Source of the DNA: Phascolarctobacterium sp.
GTDB taxonomy: Bacteria; Bacillota; Negativicutes; Acidaminococcales; Acidaminococcaceae
NCBI GenBank assembly: GCA_004558595.1
Contig: SFCN01000004.1
Location: forward strand, 1-53,181
Direction of reading: 5' to 3'
DNA length: 53,181 bases
The position numbers were made by a program, and so were the translations under genes. The notes under the pieces are model-generated. The model made no database searches, was not told the DNA's origin, and saw only the letters and a program-made list of their open reading frames with translations. Within the stretch, counting starts at the first letter, position 1; every line of letters begins with the position of its first letter. This document shows positions 23,798 through 31,974 of the stretch, in pieces.

Positions 23798-25542
23798 TGA
23801 ATGAATTAATGCTTCACCCCGGCTTGATTTTGTGGGTAGTGGGCATTGTGGCAATCCTTGCTCCCAAGGCAATCAGAAAATATGTCCTCGCGTTGGGACC
23901 GCTCGCTGCTGTTGGTGCGGCTCTAAAGCTGCCTATTGGTACGGAGTACACCATGCACTTCGTTCACGACATCCAGCTGCATCTGATGTATGTTGATAAG
24001 TTGGCTTGGATATTTGCCTTTATCTTCTCGGTGCTGGCCTTGGTGAGCGGCATATATGCTGCTCATAATCCCAATAGAATGGAAGCCCTGTGCTCCATGG
24101 CCTATGCCGGTGGCGCAATTTGCGTGTGCTTGGCTAAGGATTGGCTCAGCTTCATTTTCTTCTGGGAATCCTTGGCAGTTACTTCTCTGTTCCTGGTTTG
24201 GTGCAATCCTACCCATGAAGCGCGCCGCGCGGGCTTCCGTTATATGCTAGTGCATATGCTGGGCGGCGGTATCCTTTTGGCAGGTATCTTCTGCATTTGG
24301 TTCACCGGTCACGGCGATTTGATGATTCACAGCCTTACTAATAGACCGCATGATTGGGCTTATTGGCTGGTAATGCTGGGCATGTTCATCAACGTGGCTA
24401 TGCCCCCTGTGAATGCTTGGCTGGTGGATGCTTATTCCAACTCCACCTTGACCGGCGGTGTTTTCATGAGCTGCCTCACCACGAAGGTTGCAGTTTATGC
24501 TTTGATTAGAGTGTACGCTGGCACCGAGCTCCTGATGTGGGGCGGTGTGCTGATGGCTCTGTATGGCGCCTGCTACGCGATTATGGAAAACGATATGCGT
24601 AAGCTCCTTGCTCACCATATTATTTCGCAAACAGGCTTCATGGTTGCCGGTGCCGGTATCGGCACGGCTATGTCCATGAATGGCGCTACGGCCCATGCCT
24701 TCTGCGATATCCTCTTTAAATCCTTGCTCTTCATGTGCGCTGGCGCTGTTATTTATGCAACTGGCATCAAGCACATCAACAAGGTGGGCGGTATGGCCAA
24801 AAAGCTGCCCTTAGTTGCAGTTTGCTTCTTCTCTGCTGCCTTCTCCATCGCTGGTATTCCTGCCTTCAACGGCTTTATCAGTAAAAACATTACTGTTAAC
24901 GCTGCCGCTGCTGCTGGTCAACCCATGGTCTTCACTCTTTTAGAGTTGGCTGCTATCGGTACCTTTTTGTCCATTCCTCTGAAGATGGGTTACTTTATCT
25001 TCCTGCGTAAGGACGACAAGGGCGCAGAGATTATCAATCCGCTACCCATAAACATGAAAATTGCCATGAGCATCAGCGGCTTCCTCTGCTTCCTCTATGG
25101 TGTATACCCCGATTTGCTGTATCGTTATTTGCCCTTTGAGATGACTCCCTACCAGCCCTTTACCGCGCCGCACCTGCTGCAGCCGGTGCAAATGTTGGGC
25201 ATGGCTATGATTCCCTTCATGATGTATTTGAAGAATATGGAGCCTCATACAGCTATCAGTCTCGACACCGATTGGTTCTATCGTAAACCCTTTGCCGGAC
25301 TGATCGGCAAAACCAGCGCGCTGCTCTGCGCTCTGTGCGGTGGCTTGGGCAATGCATGGCAGGTGCTGTACGAAAAATTCATGGATTTGACTGCCAATCC
25401 TATGGACTTCCTGGATGCGAAGCCCTTTAGAAAGCGTAGTCATTATAATCCGGAGAACTATCGCACCTCTATAGCCGATCCCATGATGATTACGCTCACG
25501 GTATTGGTAAGCAGTATCGCCTACTTCATTGCTACCATGTAA
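23797..25542 (+). CDS. Third ND/NuoL-MrpA-like antiporter subunit with C-terminal lateral-helix-like extension
   Basis: 581 aa. The core of about 14 helices is Proton_antipo_M: FWESLAVTSLFLV keeps the helix-5 Glu, SCLTTKVAVYALIRVY keeps the helix-8 Lys, and NDMRKLLAHHIISQTGFM is standard. The helix-7 lysine and histidine are replaced: FINVAMPPVNAWLVDAY. After the core, SLDTDWFYRKP begins an amphipathic stretch and a final helix (LTVLVSSIAYFIATM), like the NuoL/MrpA lateral helix. It may take the role of the missing MrpA N-terminal part. ATG at 23797 overlaps the preceding TGA; an upstream TTG is less likely. Confidence 0.83.
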   Translation: MNELMLHPGLILWVVGIVAILAPKAIRKYVLALGPLAAVGAALKLPIGTEYTMHFVHDIQLHLMYVDKLAWIFAFIFSVLALVSGIYAAHNPNRMEALCSMAYAGGAICVCLAKDWLSFIFFWESLAVTSLFLVWCNPTHEARRAGFRYMLVHMLGGGILLAGIFCIWFTGHGDLMIHSLTNRPHDWAYWLVMLGMFINVAMPPVNAWLVDAYSNSTLTGGVFMSCLTTKVAVYALIRVYAGTELLMWGGVLMALYGACYAIMENDMRKLLAHHIISQTGFMVAGAGIGTAMSMNGATAHAFCDILFKSLLFMCAGAVIYATGIKHINKVGGMAKKLPLVAVCFFSAAFSIAGIPAFNGFISKNITVNAAAAAGQPMVFTLLELAAIGTFLSIPLKMGYFIFLRKDDKGAEIINPLPINMKIAMSISGFLCFLYGVYPDLLYRYLPFEMTPYQPFTAPHLLQPVQMLGMAMIPFMMYLKNMEPHTAISLDTDWFYRKPFAGLIGKTSALLCALCGGLGNAWQVLYEKFMDLTANPMDFLDAKPFRKRSHYNPENYRTSIADPMMITLTVLVSSIAYFIATM

Positions 25543-25581
25543 TGTCAGTCGATTGTCTTTCAATTTAAAACATCATAAAGC

Positions 25582-25612
25582 AAAAGCGGACGCTACGGCG
25601 TCCGCTTTTCGT
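25582..25612 (+). terminator. Terminator of the antiporter operon
   Basis: AAAAGCGGACG (25582-25592) pairs perfectly with CGTCCGCTTTT (25599-25609), ending in a short T tract. The symmetric A/T flanks allow action in both directions. Confidence 0.85.
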
Positions 25613-25736
25613 ATAGGTGGGAACAGAGAAAATTACAGAAGAAATAACAGATAATTTACACTCTTGCCGGAAAAAGTAGTACAACATTTTACGAAATATG
25701 ATACAATATATATAAGCTTAAAATGGAGGTGTCGCT

Positions 25737-27014
25737 ATGACAAAAGTAGACTATAAGTATAAATATGGCCATGGCTATAAGACCTTTTCTCTGGAGAAGG
25801 AGCATGTGTTGGACGAGATAAAAATTGCTGAGTTTCCGCCGTTGACCGATTTAAAGACTGCTGTATTGGATGCTCTGTATCATCCTATTGCCAGCGAACC
25901 CATCGATAAGCTGGTAAAGCCAGGTATGAAAATCGCTTTTATTTGCAACGATTCCACTCGCGTGGCCAATACTCATGACTTTATGCCCATTCTGGTGGAT
26001 GAGATGAACAAGCTGGGCGTGAAGGATGAGGACATGAAGATTGTTTTCGCCCTAGGCACTCATCGCGCTATGAGCCATGAGGAAATGGTGGAGCAGGTAA
26101 GCGAGGGCGTAGCCGCCCGTCTGCCCATGTATAACAGCGACTGCAATAAGCATGAGGATTTTAACTATTTTGGTACAACCTCCTTTGGTACACCAGTGCT
26201 CATTAATAAATTAATTTGCGATGTGGATTTAGTCATTATGACAGGAACGGTAGTATACCATTTCTTTAGTGGCTTTGGTGGAGGGCGCAAGGCTGTGCTG
26301 CCCGGAGTGGCAGCCATGGAAACTGTGCGCCGGAATCATAGCCTGATGATGAGTCCTAACTCCCAGCTGGGCAAGCTGGAGGGCAATCCTGTGTACGAGG
26401 ACCAAATGGAGGGTGTGGCTCTCTTTGCCCACAAGCATAGACTCTTTAACTTCAATGCTATTTTGGACGCGCAAAAGCGTTTCTTAAAGATTTTCGCAGG
26501 CGACTGGAAGGAGTCCCATCTAGAGGCCTGTCAATTTGTAGAGCAGGTCTATGGCGCACCCATTAGCCAGCCTGCGGATATCGTAATTGCTAGCTGCGGT
26601 GGTTATCCAAAGGATATCAATATTTACCAGCTGCAGAAGACTATGGATAACGCTTGGTGCGCAGTGCGCGAAGGTGGCGTAGTTATTATTCTGGGCGAGT
26701 GCGAGGAGGGCAGCGGCAGCGCGGCTTTAGAAAAAGCGCTGCAGGAAAATCCTTCTCCCGACGCTATTAAAGAGGCCCTAGCTCAAAAATTTGTCATCGG
26801 CGCGCACAAGGCCTTCGCTATTACACGTTTGATGAAAAAAGCTAAGTTCATTCTGGTTTCCGCTTTGGATAAAAAGCTAGCCAAGGACTTGCTCTTTGAG
26901 GCAGTGGACGATGTGGACGAGGCAATCGCTTTGGCAGAAAAGCATATCGGTCCTGACTATAAGATTTTGTTAATGCCTCAGGGCAGCTTAACTGTTCCGG
27001 TGCTGAAAAAATAA
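25737..27014 (+). CDS. larA: LarA-like nickel-pincer racemase (lactate racemase family)
   Basis: 425 aa, full family length. The residues that bind the nickel-pincer cofactor and substrate in L. plantarum LarA (H108, H174, K184, H200) fall one position later: H109 in GTHRAMS, H175 in YHFFSGF, K185 in GGGRKAVLPG and H201 in RRNHS. It is thus probably an active 2-hydroxyacid racemase or epimerase; the family acts on lactate and several other acids. The cofactor genes larB, larC and larE are not in this window. Monocistronic, with GGAGGT before ATG and a TACAAT box at 25702. Confidence 0.83.
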   Translation: MTKVDYKYKYGHGYKTFSLEKEHVLDEIKIAEFPPLTDLKTAVLDALYHPIASEPIDKLVKPGMKIAFICNDSTRVANTHDFMPILVDEMNKLGVKDEDMKIVFALGTHRAMSHEEMVEQVSEGVAARLPMYNSDCNKHEDFNYFGTTSFGTPVLINKLICDVDLVIMTGTVVYHFFSGFGGGRKAVLPGVAAMETVRRNHSLMMSPNSQLGKLEGNPVYEDQMEGVALFAHKHRLFNFNAILDAQKRFLKIFAGDWKESHLEACQFVEQVYGAPISQPADIVIASCGGYPKDINIYQLQKTMDNAWCAVREGGVVIILGECEEGSGSAALEKALQENPSPDAIKEALAQKFVIGAHKAFAITRLMKKAKFILVSALDKKLAKDLLFEAVDDVDEAIALAEKHIGPDYKILLMPQGSLTVPVLKK

Positions 27015-27114
27015 TACTTTTTCAGCAAAAATTATCCCTTATGCTGCTTGCCTTTTAAATCAAATTCAGATATAATTATAACGTTATTGAGAAGAGATTA
27101 AAGGGGAGAGCTTT

Positions 27115-27534
27115 TTGAATTTGGACATTGATTACAAGGCCATCGGCCTGAGAATAAAAGCTGCACGTGTACAGAAGGGACTTACGCAAAGCAATATTTC
27201 CAAGCTGACGGGCTTATCCACGCCTCATATCAGCAATATTGAGACTGGTAATACTAAGCTGGGCTTACCGACCATCATTCATTTGGCTAATGTGTTGGAT
27301 GTTTCTGTGGACGAGCTTTTGTGTGATAATATTCACCGCAGCGAGCAGATTTATTGCCATGAGCTGTCCGACCTGTTGGAGGGCTGTTCCGTGGATGAGC
27401 TGCACATTATCTCAGAGCTGGTCAAGGTAATCAAAAAGGCCGGAATCAACAGTGCTAAGAAGGCTAGAAAGCGTCGTACCAAGGCGGAGATGGCTGCGGC
27501 CAGAGCTGCTGAGGAAGCAGCGAAGGAGGCCTAG
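27115..27534 (+). CDS. XRE-family helix-turn-helix regulator
   Basis: 139 aa. The Cro/C1 domain spans about residues 8-65 (RIKAARVQKGLTQ, LTGLSTPHISNIETG). A middle region (CHELSDLLEGCSVDELHIIS) is often seen in SinR-like proteins. The C-terminus is a Lys/Arg/Ala-rich helix. It starts with TTG, preceded by AAGGGGAG at 7 nt; no in-frame ATG is upstream. It sits alone, directly before tRNA-Thr. The target is unknown. Confidence 0.78.
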   Translation: MNLDIDYKAIGLRIKAARVQKGLTQSNISKLTGLSTPHISNIETGNTKLGLPTIIHLANVLDVSVDELLCDNIHRSEQIYCHELSDLLEGCSVDELHIISELVKVIKKAGINSAKKARKRRTKAEMAAARAAEEAAKEA

Positions 27535-27568
27535 GAGGCGTAGCCTTTAATATTTAAGTATATACATC

Positions 27569-27644
27569 GCTCCTATAGCTCAGCTGGTAGAGCATCTCAT
27601 TCGTAATGAGAGGGTCGCAGGTTCGAATCCTGTTGGGAGCTCCA
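27569..27644 (+). tRNA. tRNA-Thr (anticodon CGT)
   Basis: A 76-nt cloverleaf with encoded CCA. The acceptor is GCTCCTA/TGGGAGC (one G-U pair), the anticodon stem TCTCA/TGAGA with loop TTCGTAA, and the T-arm GCAGG-TTCGAAT-CCTGT. It reads ACG codons. Confidence 0.95.
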
Positions 27645-27653
27645 GCAAAACCC

Positions 27654-27687
27654 GCCCCCAGAGCTAATCTGGGGGCTTTTTATTTTT
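27654..27687 (+). terminator. Terminator after tRNA-Thr
   Basis: GCCCCCAGA (27654-27662) pairs with TCTGGGGGC (27668-27676), followed by TTTTTATTTTT. Confidence 0.9.
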
Positions 27688-27709
27688 AAGCATGAGGAAG
27701 TGCATTATT

Positions 27710-28318
27710 GTGCGCAAGCTATTAATCACAGGCTTTGATCCCTTTGCCCATTATCAAATTAATCCCTGTTGGGAAGTGGTAAAAGCTTTACCGGAGCAGC
27801 TAGGTGATTTTCGGCTTACTAAGCTGCTTTTGCCTAATATTTTTGGCTTAGCGGGTCGTATGCTTTTAGAAAGGGCGGAGGAGCTGCAGCCAGATATTAT
27901 TTTGCTCACAGGTATGGATAGCGGCAATACCCATGTGCATGTGGACACGGTGGCAGTGAATATTCGAGATGCTTTAGTTGAGGACAATTTAGGCCGTAAG
28001 CCCTGGAATGAGCCCGTTATCGCAGGTGGTCCTGCTGCCTACATGGCGACTATTCCAGCTCACGAAATTGTACGCGAGCTGCGAAAAGAGCACTGTCCCG
28101 TGCATCTGGGCTATACTACCGGTGGCTATGTGTGCAACGATATCTTTTATCTAGCGTGTCACCACTATGCGAATAGTAAAACTATGGTGGGCTTTGTGCA
28201 CGTTCCCCTGTTGCCGGAGATGGTGTGGGATGAGGGCTTAGCCCTGCCCTTAAGCGAATCAAAGGCAATTTTAGAACGCATCATTAAGACGCTTAGCCTT
28301 CTCGCCAAAGAAGAATAA
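27710..28318 (+). CDS. pcp: Pyrrolidone-carboxylate peptidase family protein, catalytic Glu replaced by Asp
   Basis: 202 aa, normal length for the C15 family, which removes N-terminal pyroglutamate. The fold markers LLITGFDPF, NPCWEVV and GGPAAYMATIP are present. The nucleophile is C142 in GGYVCNDIFY and the histidine H164 in GFVHVPLLPE. The family glutamate (E81 in Bacillus) aligns with D79 in HVHVDTVAVN, and the preceding GQAGGR-type loop reads GMDSGN. Activity or specificity may be altered. GTG at 27710 follows GAGGAAG at 9 nt; the ATG at 27692 lies too close to the terminator tract and has no ribosome site. Confidence 0.82.
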   Translation: MRKLLITGFDPFAHYQINPCWEVVKALPEQLGDFRLTKLLLPNIFGLAGRMLLERAEELQPDIILLTGMDSGNTHVHVDTVAVNIRDALVEDNLGRKPWNEPVIAGGPAAYMATIPAHEIVRELRKEHCPVHLGYTTGGYVCNDIFYLACHHYANSKTMVGFVHVPLLPEMVWDEGLALPLSESKAILERIIKTLSLLAKEE

Positions 28319-28331
28319 ATAGCAAAGACTC

Positions 28332-28375
28332 TGTAAACTCTGCGTAAAATATGATATAATACAGTATCATATTTT
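28332..28375 (+). promoter_or_regulatory. Promoter with overlapping 11-bp palindromic operator
   Basis: TGTAAA (28332-28337) and TATAAT (28355-28360) are 17 nt apart. The -10 box is overlapped by a perfect inverted repeat, AAAATATGATA (28346-28356) and TATCATATTTT (28365-28375), with 8 nt between. This is the geometry of a repressor site for a dimeric regulator controlling the gtrA-lipid kinase-LtaS-like unit. Confidence 0.62.
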
Positions 28376-28390
28376 AGGTGGAGTTTTTCA

Positions 28391-28834
28391 ATGCGTAGAA
28401 AGGTTTTGTTCGGCTTTGATTATACGGATAGCGAGCTGATTAAGCTTGTGCTTTACCTTTTCGTAGGCGGTACGGCAGCGCTCTTGGAATGGGGTATGTT
28501 CTACCTTTTTATTCACTATCTATTACAGGGCCTGGGCTGGGGCATAACGACCCTGACGATGACGGCTACGGCAATGGCCTTTTGTTTGTCCACGCTGTTT
28601 CATTATTTCCTGGGAAATATTTTAGTCTTTGATAGTGGCAGTCGCTACGAAAGAGGCAAGGAGCTGAGCCTGGTCTTCTTGGTAAGCATCATGGGTCTGG
28701 GCTTCAATTTACTTTTAATGTATATTTTTGTTACTCTTTTGGGCTGGGAGCCCATGCTGAGCAAGGTGCTAACTAGCTGCATTGTAGTAGTGTGGAATTA
28801 TCTTTCGCGCAAGAAATGGATTTTTGGGAGCTAA
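28391..28834 (+). CDS. GtrA-family membrane protein
   Basis: 147 aa with four helices. LVLYLFVGGTAALLEWGMFYLF at the start and VVWNYLSRKKWIF at the end are the GtrA family landmarks. GtrA proteins are thought to flip undecaprenyl-linked sugars or otherwise serve envelope glycosylation. It is the first gene of a three-gene unit with a lipid kinase and an LtaS-like transferase. Confidence 0.85.
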   Translation: MRRKVLFGFDYTDSELIKLVLYLFVGGTAALLEWGMFYLFIHYLLQGLGWGITTLTMTATAMAFCLSTLFHYFLGNILVFDSGSRYERGKELSLVFLVSIMGLGFNLLLMYIFVTLLGWEPMLSKVLTSCIVVVWNYLSRKKWIFGS

Positions 28835-28836
28835 AA

Positions 28837-29778
28837 ATGGCAATTAATTACGCTGAAGTATATAAATTTAATAAGGTTGTCATCGTCTATAATCGCAATA
28901 GTGGCAAGCAGCTTTTTGCTAGTATGATTATGAAAATCAACGAAATTTATAAAAGGCTGAAGGATGCGCTGGGCTCTAAAACAGTGGAGCTGTGTGAAAT
29001 TAAGCGCTTTGACGATATCCCCGCTATTGCTGATGCTTTGGAGAGCCAGCAGGTGGATTGGGTTATCATCGCCGGTGGTGACGGTACCATTCGCGCTTTG
29101 ATTGAGCAATTGGCCAATCGCAAATTTTTGCCCTATATTAGCGTTTTCCCGGCTGGCACTGTAAATTTGGTCGCTAAGGAGCTTTTGATGAGCGGTGACC
29201 CCTATAAATGGGTGAAGCGTGTGACTAAGGGCGTGGAGGTTCCTGTTTATTTGGGCAGGGCCAATGGGCATATCTTCCTTACCGTTACTGGTATTGGCTT
29301 CGATTCCTTGGTTGTGGATAGTGTAACCGAAAAGGAAAAGAAGCTTTTGAATAAGCTCGCCTACGTATTGCAGGGCACGGAACTGATGCGTAAGGAAGTG
29401 CTTTTTAACAACTGGCGCTATCGTTTTCAGGTGCGCTTTGATGATGAGGAGCAATGGTATGAGGCTTCTTCAGTGATCGTGGGCAAAAGTCGTTACTATG
29501 CCGGACGCTATAATCTCTTCCGTGGTGCTTCATTGTCTGTTCCGTGGCTGTATACGGCGTTGTTTACAGGTGCTAAGCGTGCCGATTTTATCCGGTATGC
29601 TGCCTGTATAGCGATGGAGGCCTTGGGACTGGACAAGGATATTGTGGTACGCAGGTCTAAAAAGCTGGAAATTCGCTGCAATGTGGAGGATTTCGCGGCA
29701 GAGCTGGATGGAGATGCCGTAACCACGGCGCCGCTTACCATCGAGCTGGAGGAAGTACCGATTAGGTTTTTGGCTTAA
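28837..29778 (+). CDS. Diacylglycerol kinase-family lipid kinase (DagK/YegS-like)
   Basis: 313 aa. The catalytic-domain motifs are VVIVYNRNSGKQ, the nucleotide loop IIAGGDGTIRAL, FPAGTVNLVAKEL and the C-terminal AELDGDAV. These enzymes phosphorylate diacylglycerol or related lipids. An LtaS-type transferase two steps away releases diacylglycerol from phosphatidylglycerol, so the kinase can recycle it. ATG at 28837 is 2 nt after the GtrA stop. Confidence 0.83.
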   Translation: MAINYAEVYKFNKVVIVYNRNSGKQLFASMIMKINEIYKRLKDALGSKTVELCEIKRFDDIPAIADALESQQVDWVIIAGGDGTIRALIEQLANRKFLPYISVFPAGTVNLVAKELLMSGDPYKWVKRVTKGVEVPVYLGRANGHIFLTVTGIGFDSLVVDSVTEKEKKLLNKLAYVLQGTELMRKEVLFNNWRYRFQVRFDDEEQWYEASSVIVGKSRYYAGRYNLFRGASLSVPWLYTALFTGAKRADFIRYAACIAMEALGLDKDIVVRRSKKLEIRCNVEDFAAELDGDAVTTAPLTIELEEVPIRFLA

Positions 29779-29821
29779 GATAATAGGTTTAGGCTTTTTG
29801 CTAGATAAGGGTTTGATTTAA

Positions 29822-31849
29822 GTGAGAAAAGTAATTAGCAAGCTGGTAATAGTGCTGTTTTTGTTAATCGCGGGAGCAGTGGAATGGAAGCTGGCTTATG
29901 ATAATTTTGGCGCGCTCGATCCCCTACCCGTGGAAGAATTTGGCTTTGAAATTTTTAACCATCTTTTGCGGGATTGCCTTCTGGGCTTAATCTTTTGGAC
30001 CATGTATTTTCGGCGCAAGCGTTTGCCGGATAGGCTGCGCCGTTATTTTCCGGTAGTGGTGATAGGCCTTATGTATGTGGGCGTGGCCTGCTTTATGGTT
30101 TATCAGCTGAGCTTGGATAAGGGCGTGCAGACAACCTTGGCCATTATTGCCGGTATTAATAATAATATTTTGCTGGTGCTCTTGGCAGCCATGTGCTATT
30201 ATAAATGGCCTAATATCCTAATGAAGAGCATTTATTTTGTAGCGTATGTGTTTACAGCGCTGACGCTGATTTTTGATGCCTTCTATTTTTGGCAAACCTC
30301 CATGCATGTGGAGAGCGTGCTCTTTCAAAACTTAAATATCTATGCCGTTAAAGGCGTATTGGCCACAACGAGCAATATCCTGCTAGCAGCCATCGTCGGC
30401 GGTATCGCCATCGTTTTGCTCTTGTTTCAGGTACCCAAGCCCAGTAAACGCAAGCCTAACTTCGTGTGGTCGCTTTTGTGCGTCGCCATGTTTACCATTG
30501 GCCTTAATTTGGCGGATAAGCTGATTTTAAGAGGCGGAATGTGGTGCGTTGAAGAAATTATCGGCAGCTATATTACCATTGAGAATGAAAAGACTAGGCT
30601 TATTTACCGCAATATGCTCTCAGTTCCCATCAATTTGAACTTTATCAGTAAGGCTTTATTTGATACGGATAAAATGGCCAGCGCCAAGCATGTGGAAATG
30701 CGGGAGCTGACGGAAAAGGACAAAAAAACGCTGCATAAGCTTGGTATTGATGTGCCTAAGCAGGCGGTGAAGAAAATCGCGGCTCAGTACGATAGAGTCG
30801 TGCTGCTGATTCTCGAATCCATGCATCGGGATTATATCAATTACTACAATGAGAATATTCCTGAAAAGGCTACGCCCTATATGAATCAGCTTGTTATCCG
30901 CTATCCTCATATGAATAGGTTTTATTCCTCGGCAGTACCTACAACTCAGGGCCTTAATGCTACCTTCCGCTCCCATATTATTATGGATAAGGATATACCT
31001 GGCAAAGGTACGCCTTCCCTCTTTAGAGTGGCGCAGGCTGCTGGCTATAAGGGCATTTTTATGAACGCTTCCAGTCAGTATTATGCTAATGAGCTGCGGG
31101 AATATCCGGAGCAATTTGGCATGCAGGAATATATCGCCAAGGAGCAGCTGGAAAAATTTGGCTATACCGGAGCCAGCGGTTGGGGCTATCATAATGATGT
31201 GATGTATGAGCACACGCTGCGGGTGCTGGAAGAAAATCGTGATAAAAAGCTGCTTTTGGTAACTAAAACCTTGGATATGCACCAGCCTTATCCCTACACC
31301 GGGTATCGCTGGGAGGAAATGCCGGAGGGCGTGCGGGATAATTCCAATGTGACCGTACGCGGTGTATATTGGGTGGATAAGACTCTGGAGTACTTCTTTA
31401 AGGAAGCGGAAAAACGGGGCTTAATGGATGAACGTACCCTGTTTTTAATCACCAGCGACCATAATCCCCATAGCGGTGGTGAATATACGAAGCTGGTGGA
31501 GAAGGCAAATGATAAGCTGAGCATCGCCCCCATTCCCTTGATTTTTATTAGTGAAAATTTGGGGCCTCTGGACGAGCTGCGTACCAATGAATATGCCTCC
31601 CAAATTGATTTGGCACCGACGCTGCTTTATTTAATGGGCTTGGAGGTCCCGGAAAAATTCATGGGACGTAATCTGCTTCAACGGGCTAGAGTGCCTTTCG
31701 CCTTGGGATATTTTGGCGGTAAGGCCTTTTACTGGTCGGATAAGAAGCATTTTGTGGATCAAATGGATAATCCCAATCCCAACGATGATGGGGACGCTCT
31801 GAGCAATTATATAATCCATAATTATGGACTGTGGCACCAAAGGGAGTAG
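29822..31849 (+). CDS. LtaS-like sulfatase-fold phosphoglycerol/phosphoethanolamine transferase
   Basis: 675 aa. About five N-terminal helices are followed by a large extracytoplasmic sulfatase domain. LLILESMHRDY holds the metal Glu, SAVPTTQGLNATFRS the threonine nucleophile, and ITSDHNPHSGGE the metal Asp and His. MDMHQPY-type residues (LDMHQPYPYTG) and the C-terminal MGLEVPEKFMGRNL complete the pattern. Such enzymes move glycerol-phosphate or phosphoethanolamine from phospholipids to a glycan or lipid. In a diderm Firmicute, lipoteichoic acid is not expected, so an LPS or membrane-oligosaccharide target is likely. GTG start with only a weak ribosome site. Confidence 0.8.
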   Translation: MRKVISKLVIVLFLLIAGAVEWKLAYDNFGALDPLPVEEFGFEIFNHLLRDCLLGLIFWTMYFRRKRLPDRLRRYFPVVVIGLMYVGVACFMVYQLSLDKGVQTTLAIIAGINNNILLVLLAAMCYYKWPNILMKSIYFVAYVFTALTLIFDAFYFWQTSMHVESVLFQNLNIYAVKGVLATTSNILLAAIVGGIAIVLLLFQVPKPSKRKPNFVWSLLCVAMFTIGLNLADKLILRGGMWCVEEIIGSYITIENEKTRLIYRNMLSVPINLNFISKALFDTDKMASAKHVEMRELTEKDKKTLHKLGIDVPKQAVKKIAAQYDRVVLLILESMHRDYINYYNENIPEKATPYMNQLVIRYPHMNRFYSSAVPTTQGLNATFRSHIIMDKDIPGKGTPSLFRVAQAAGYKGIFMNASSQYYANELREYPEQFGMQEYIAKEQLEKFGYTGASGWGYHNDVMYEHTLRVLEENRDKKLLLVTKTLDMHQPYPYTGYRWEEMPEGVRDNSNVTVRGVYWVDKTLEYFFKEAEKRGLMDERTLFLITSDHNPHSGGEYTKLVEKANDKLSIAPIPLIFISENLGPLDELRTNEYASQIDLAPTLLYLMGLEVPEKFMGRNLLQRARVPFALGYFGGKAFYWSDKKHFVDQMDNPNPNDDGDALSNYIIHNYGLWHQRE

Positions 31850-31893
31850 ACTTACCCTATTAATTGAATTTGTAAAAGTATTATGTATACAAT

Positions 31894-31926
31894 GCCGACG
31901 AAGCTACACATTCGTCGGCGTTTGTT
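31894..31926 (+). terminator. Terminator after the LtaS-like gene
   Basis: GCCGACGAA (31894-31902) pairs with TTCGTCGGC (31911-31919), followed by GTTTGTTTT. Confidence 0.88.
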
Positions 31927-31974
31927 TTATAATGTATGGTAACTCGATATTATTTAGAATTTGGAGGGGTATGT

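Noticed and set aside
27569..27644. Integration site at tRNA-Thr or tRNA-Arg
   Set aside because: No integrase, direct repeat of the tRNA end or compositional break is present near either tRNA.
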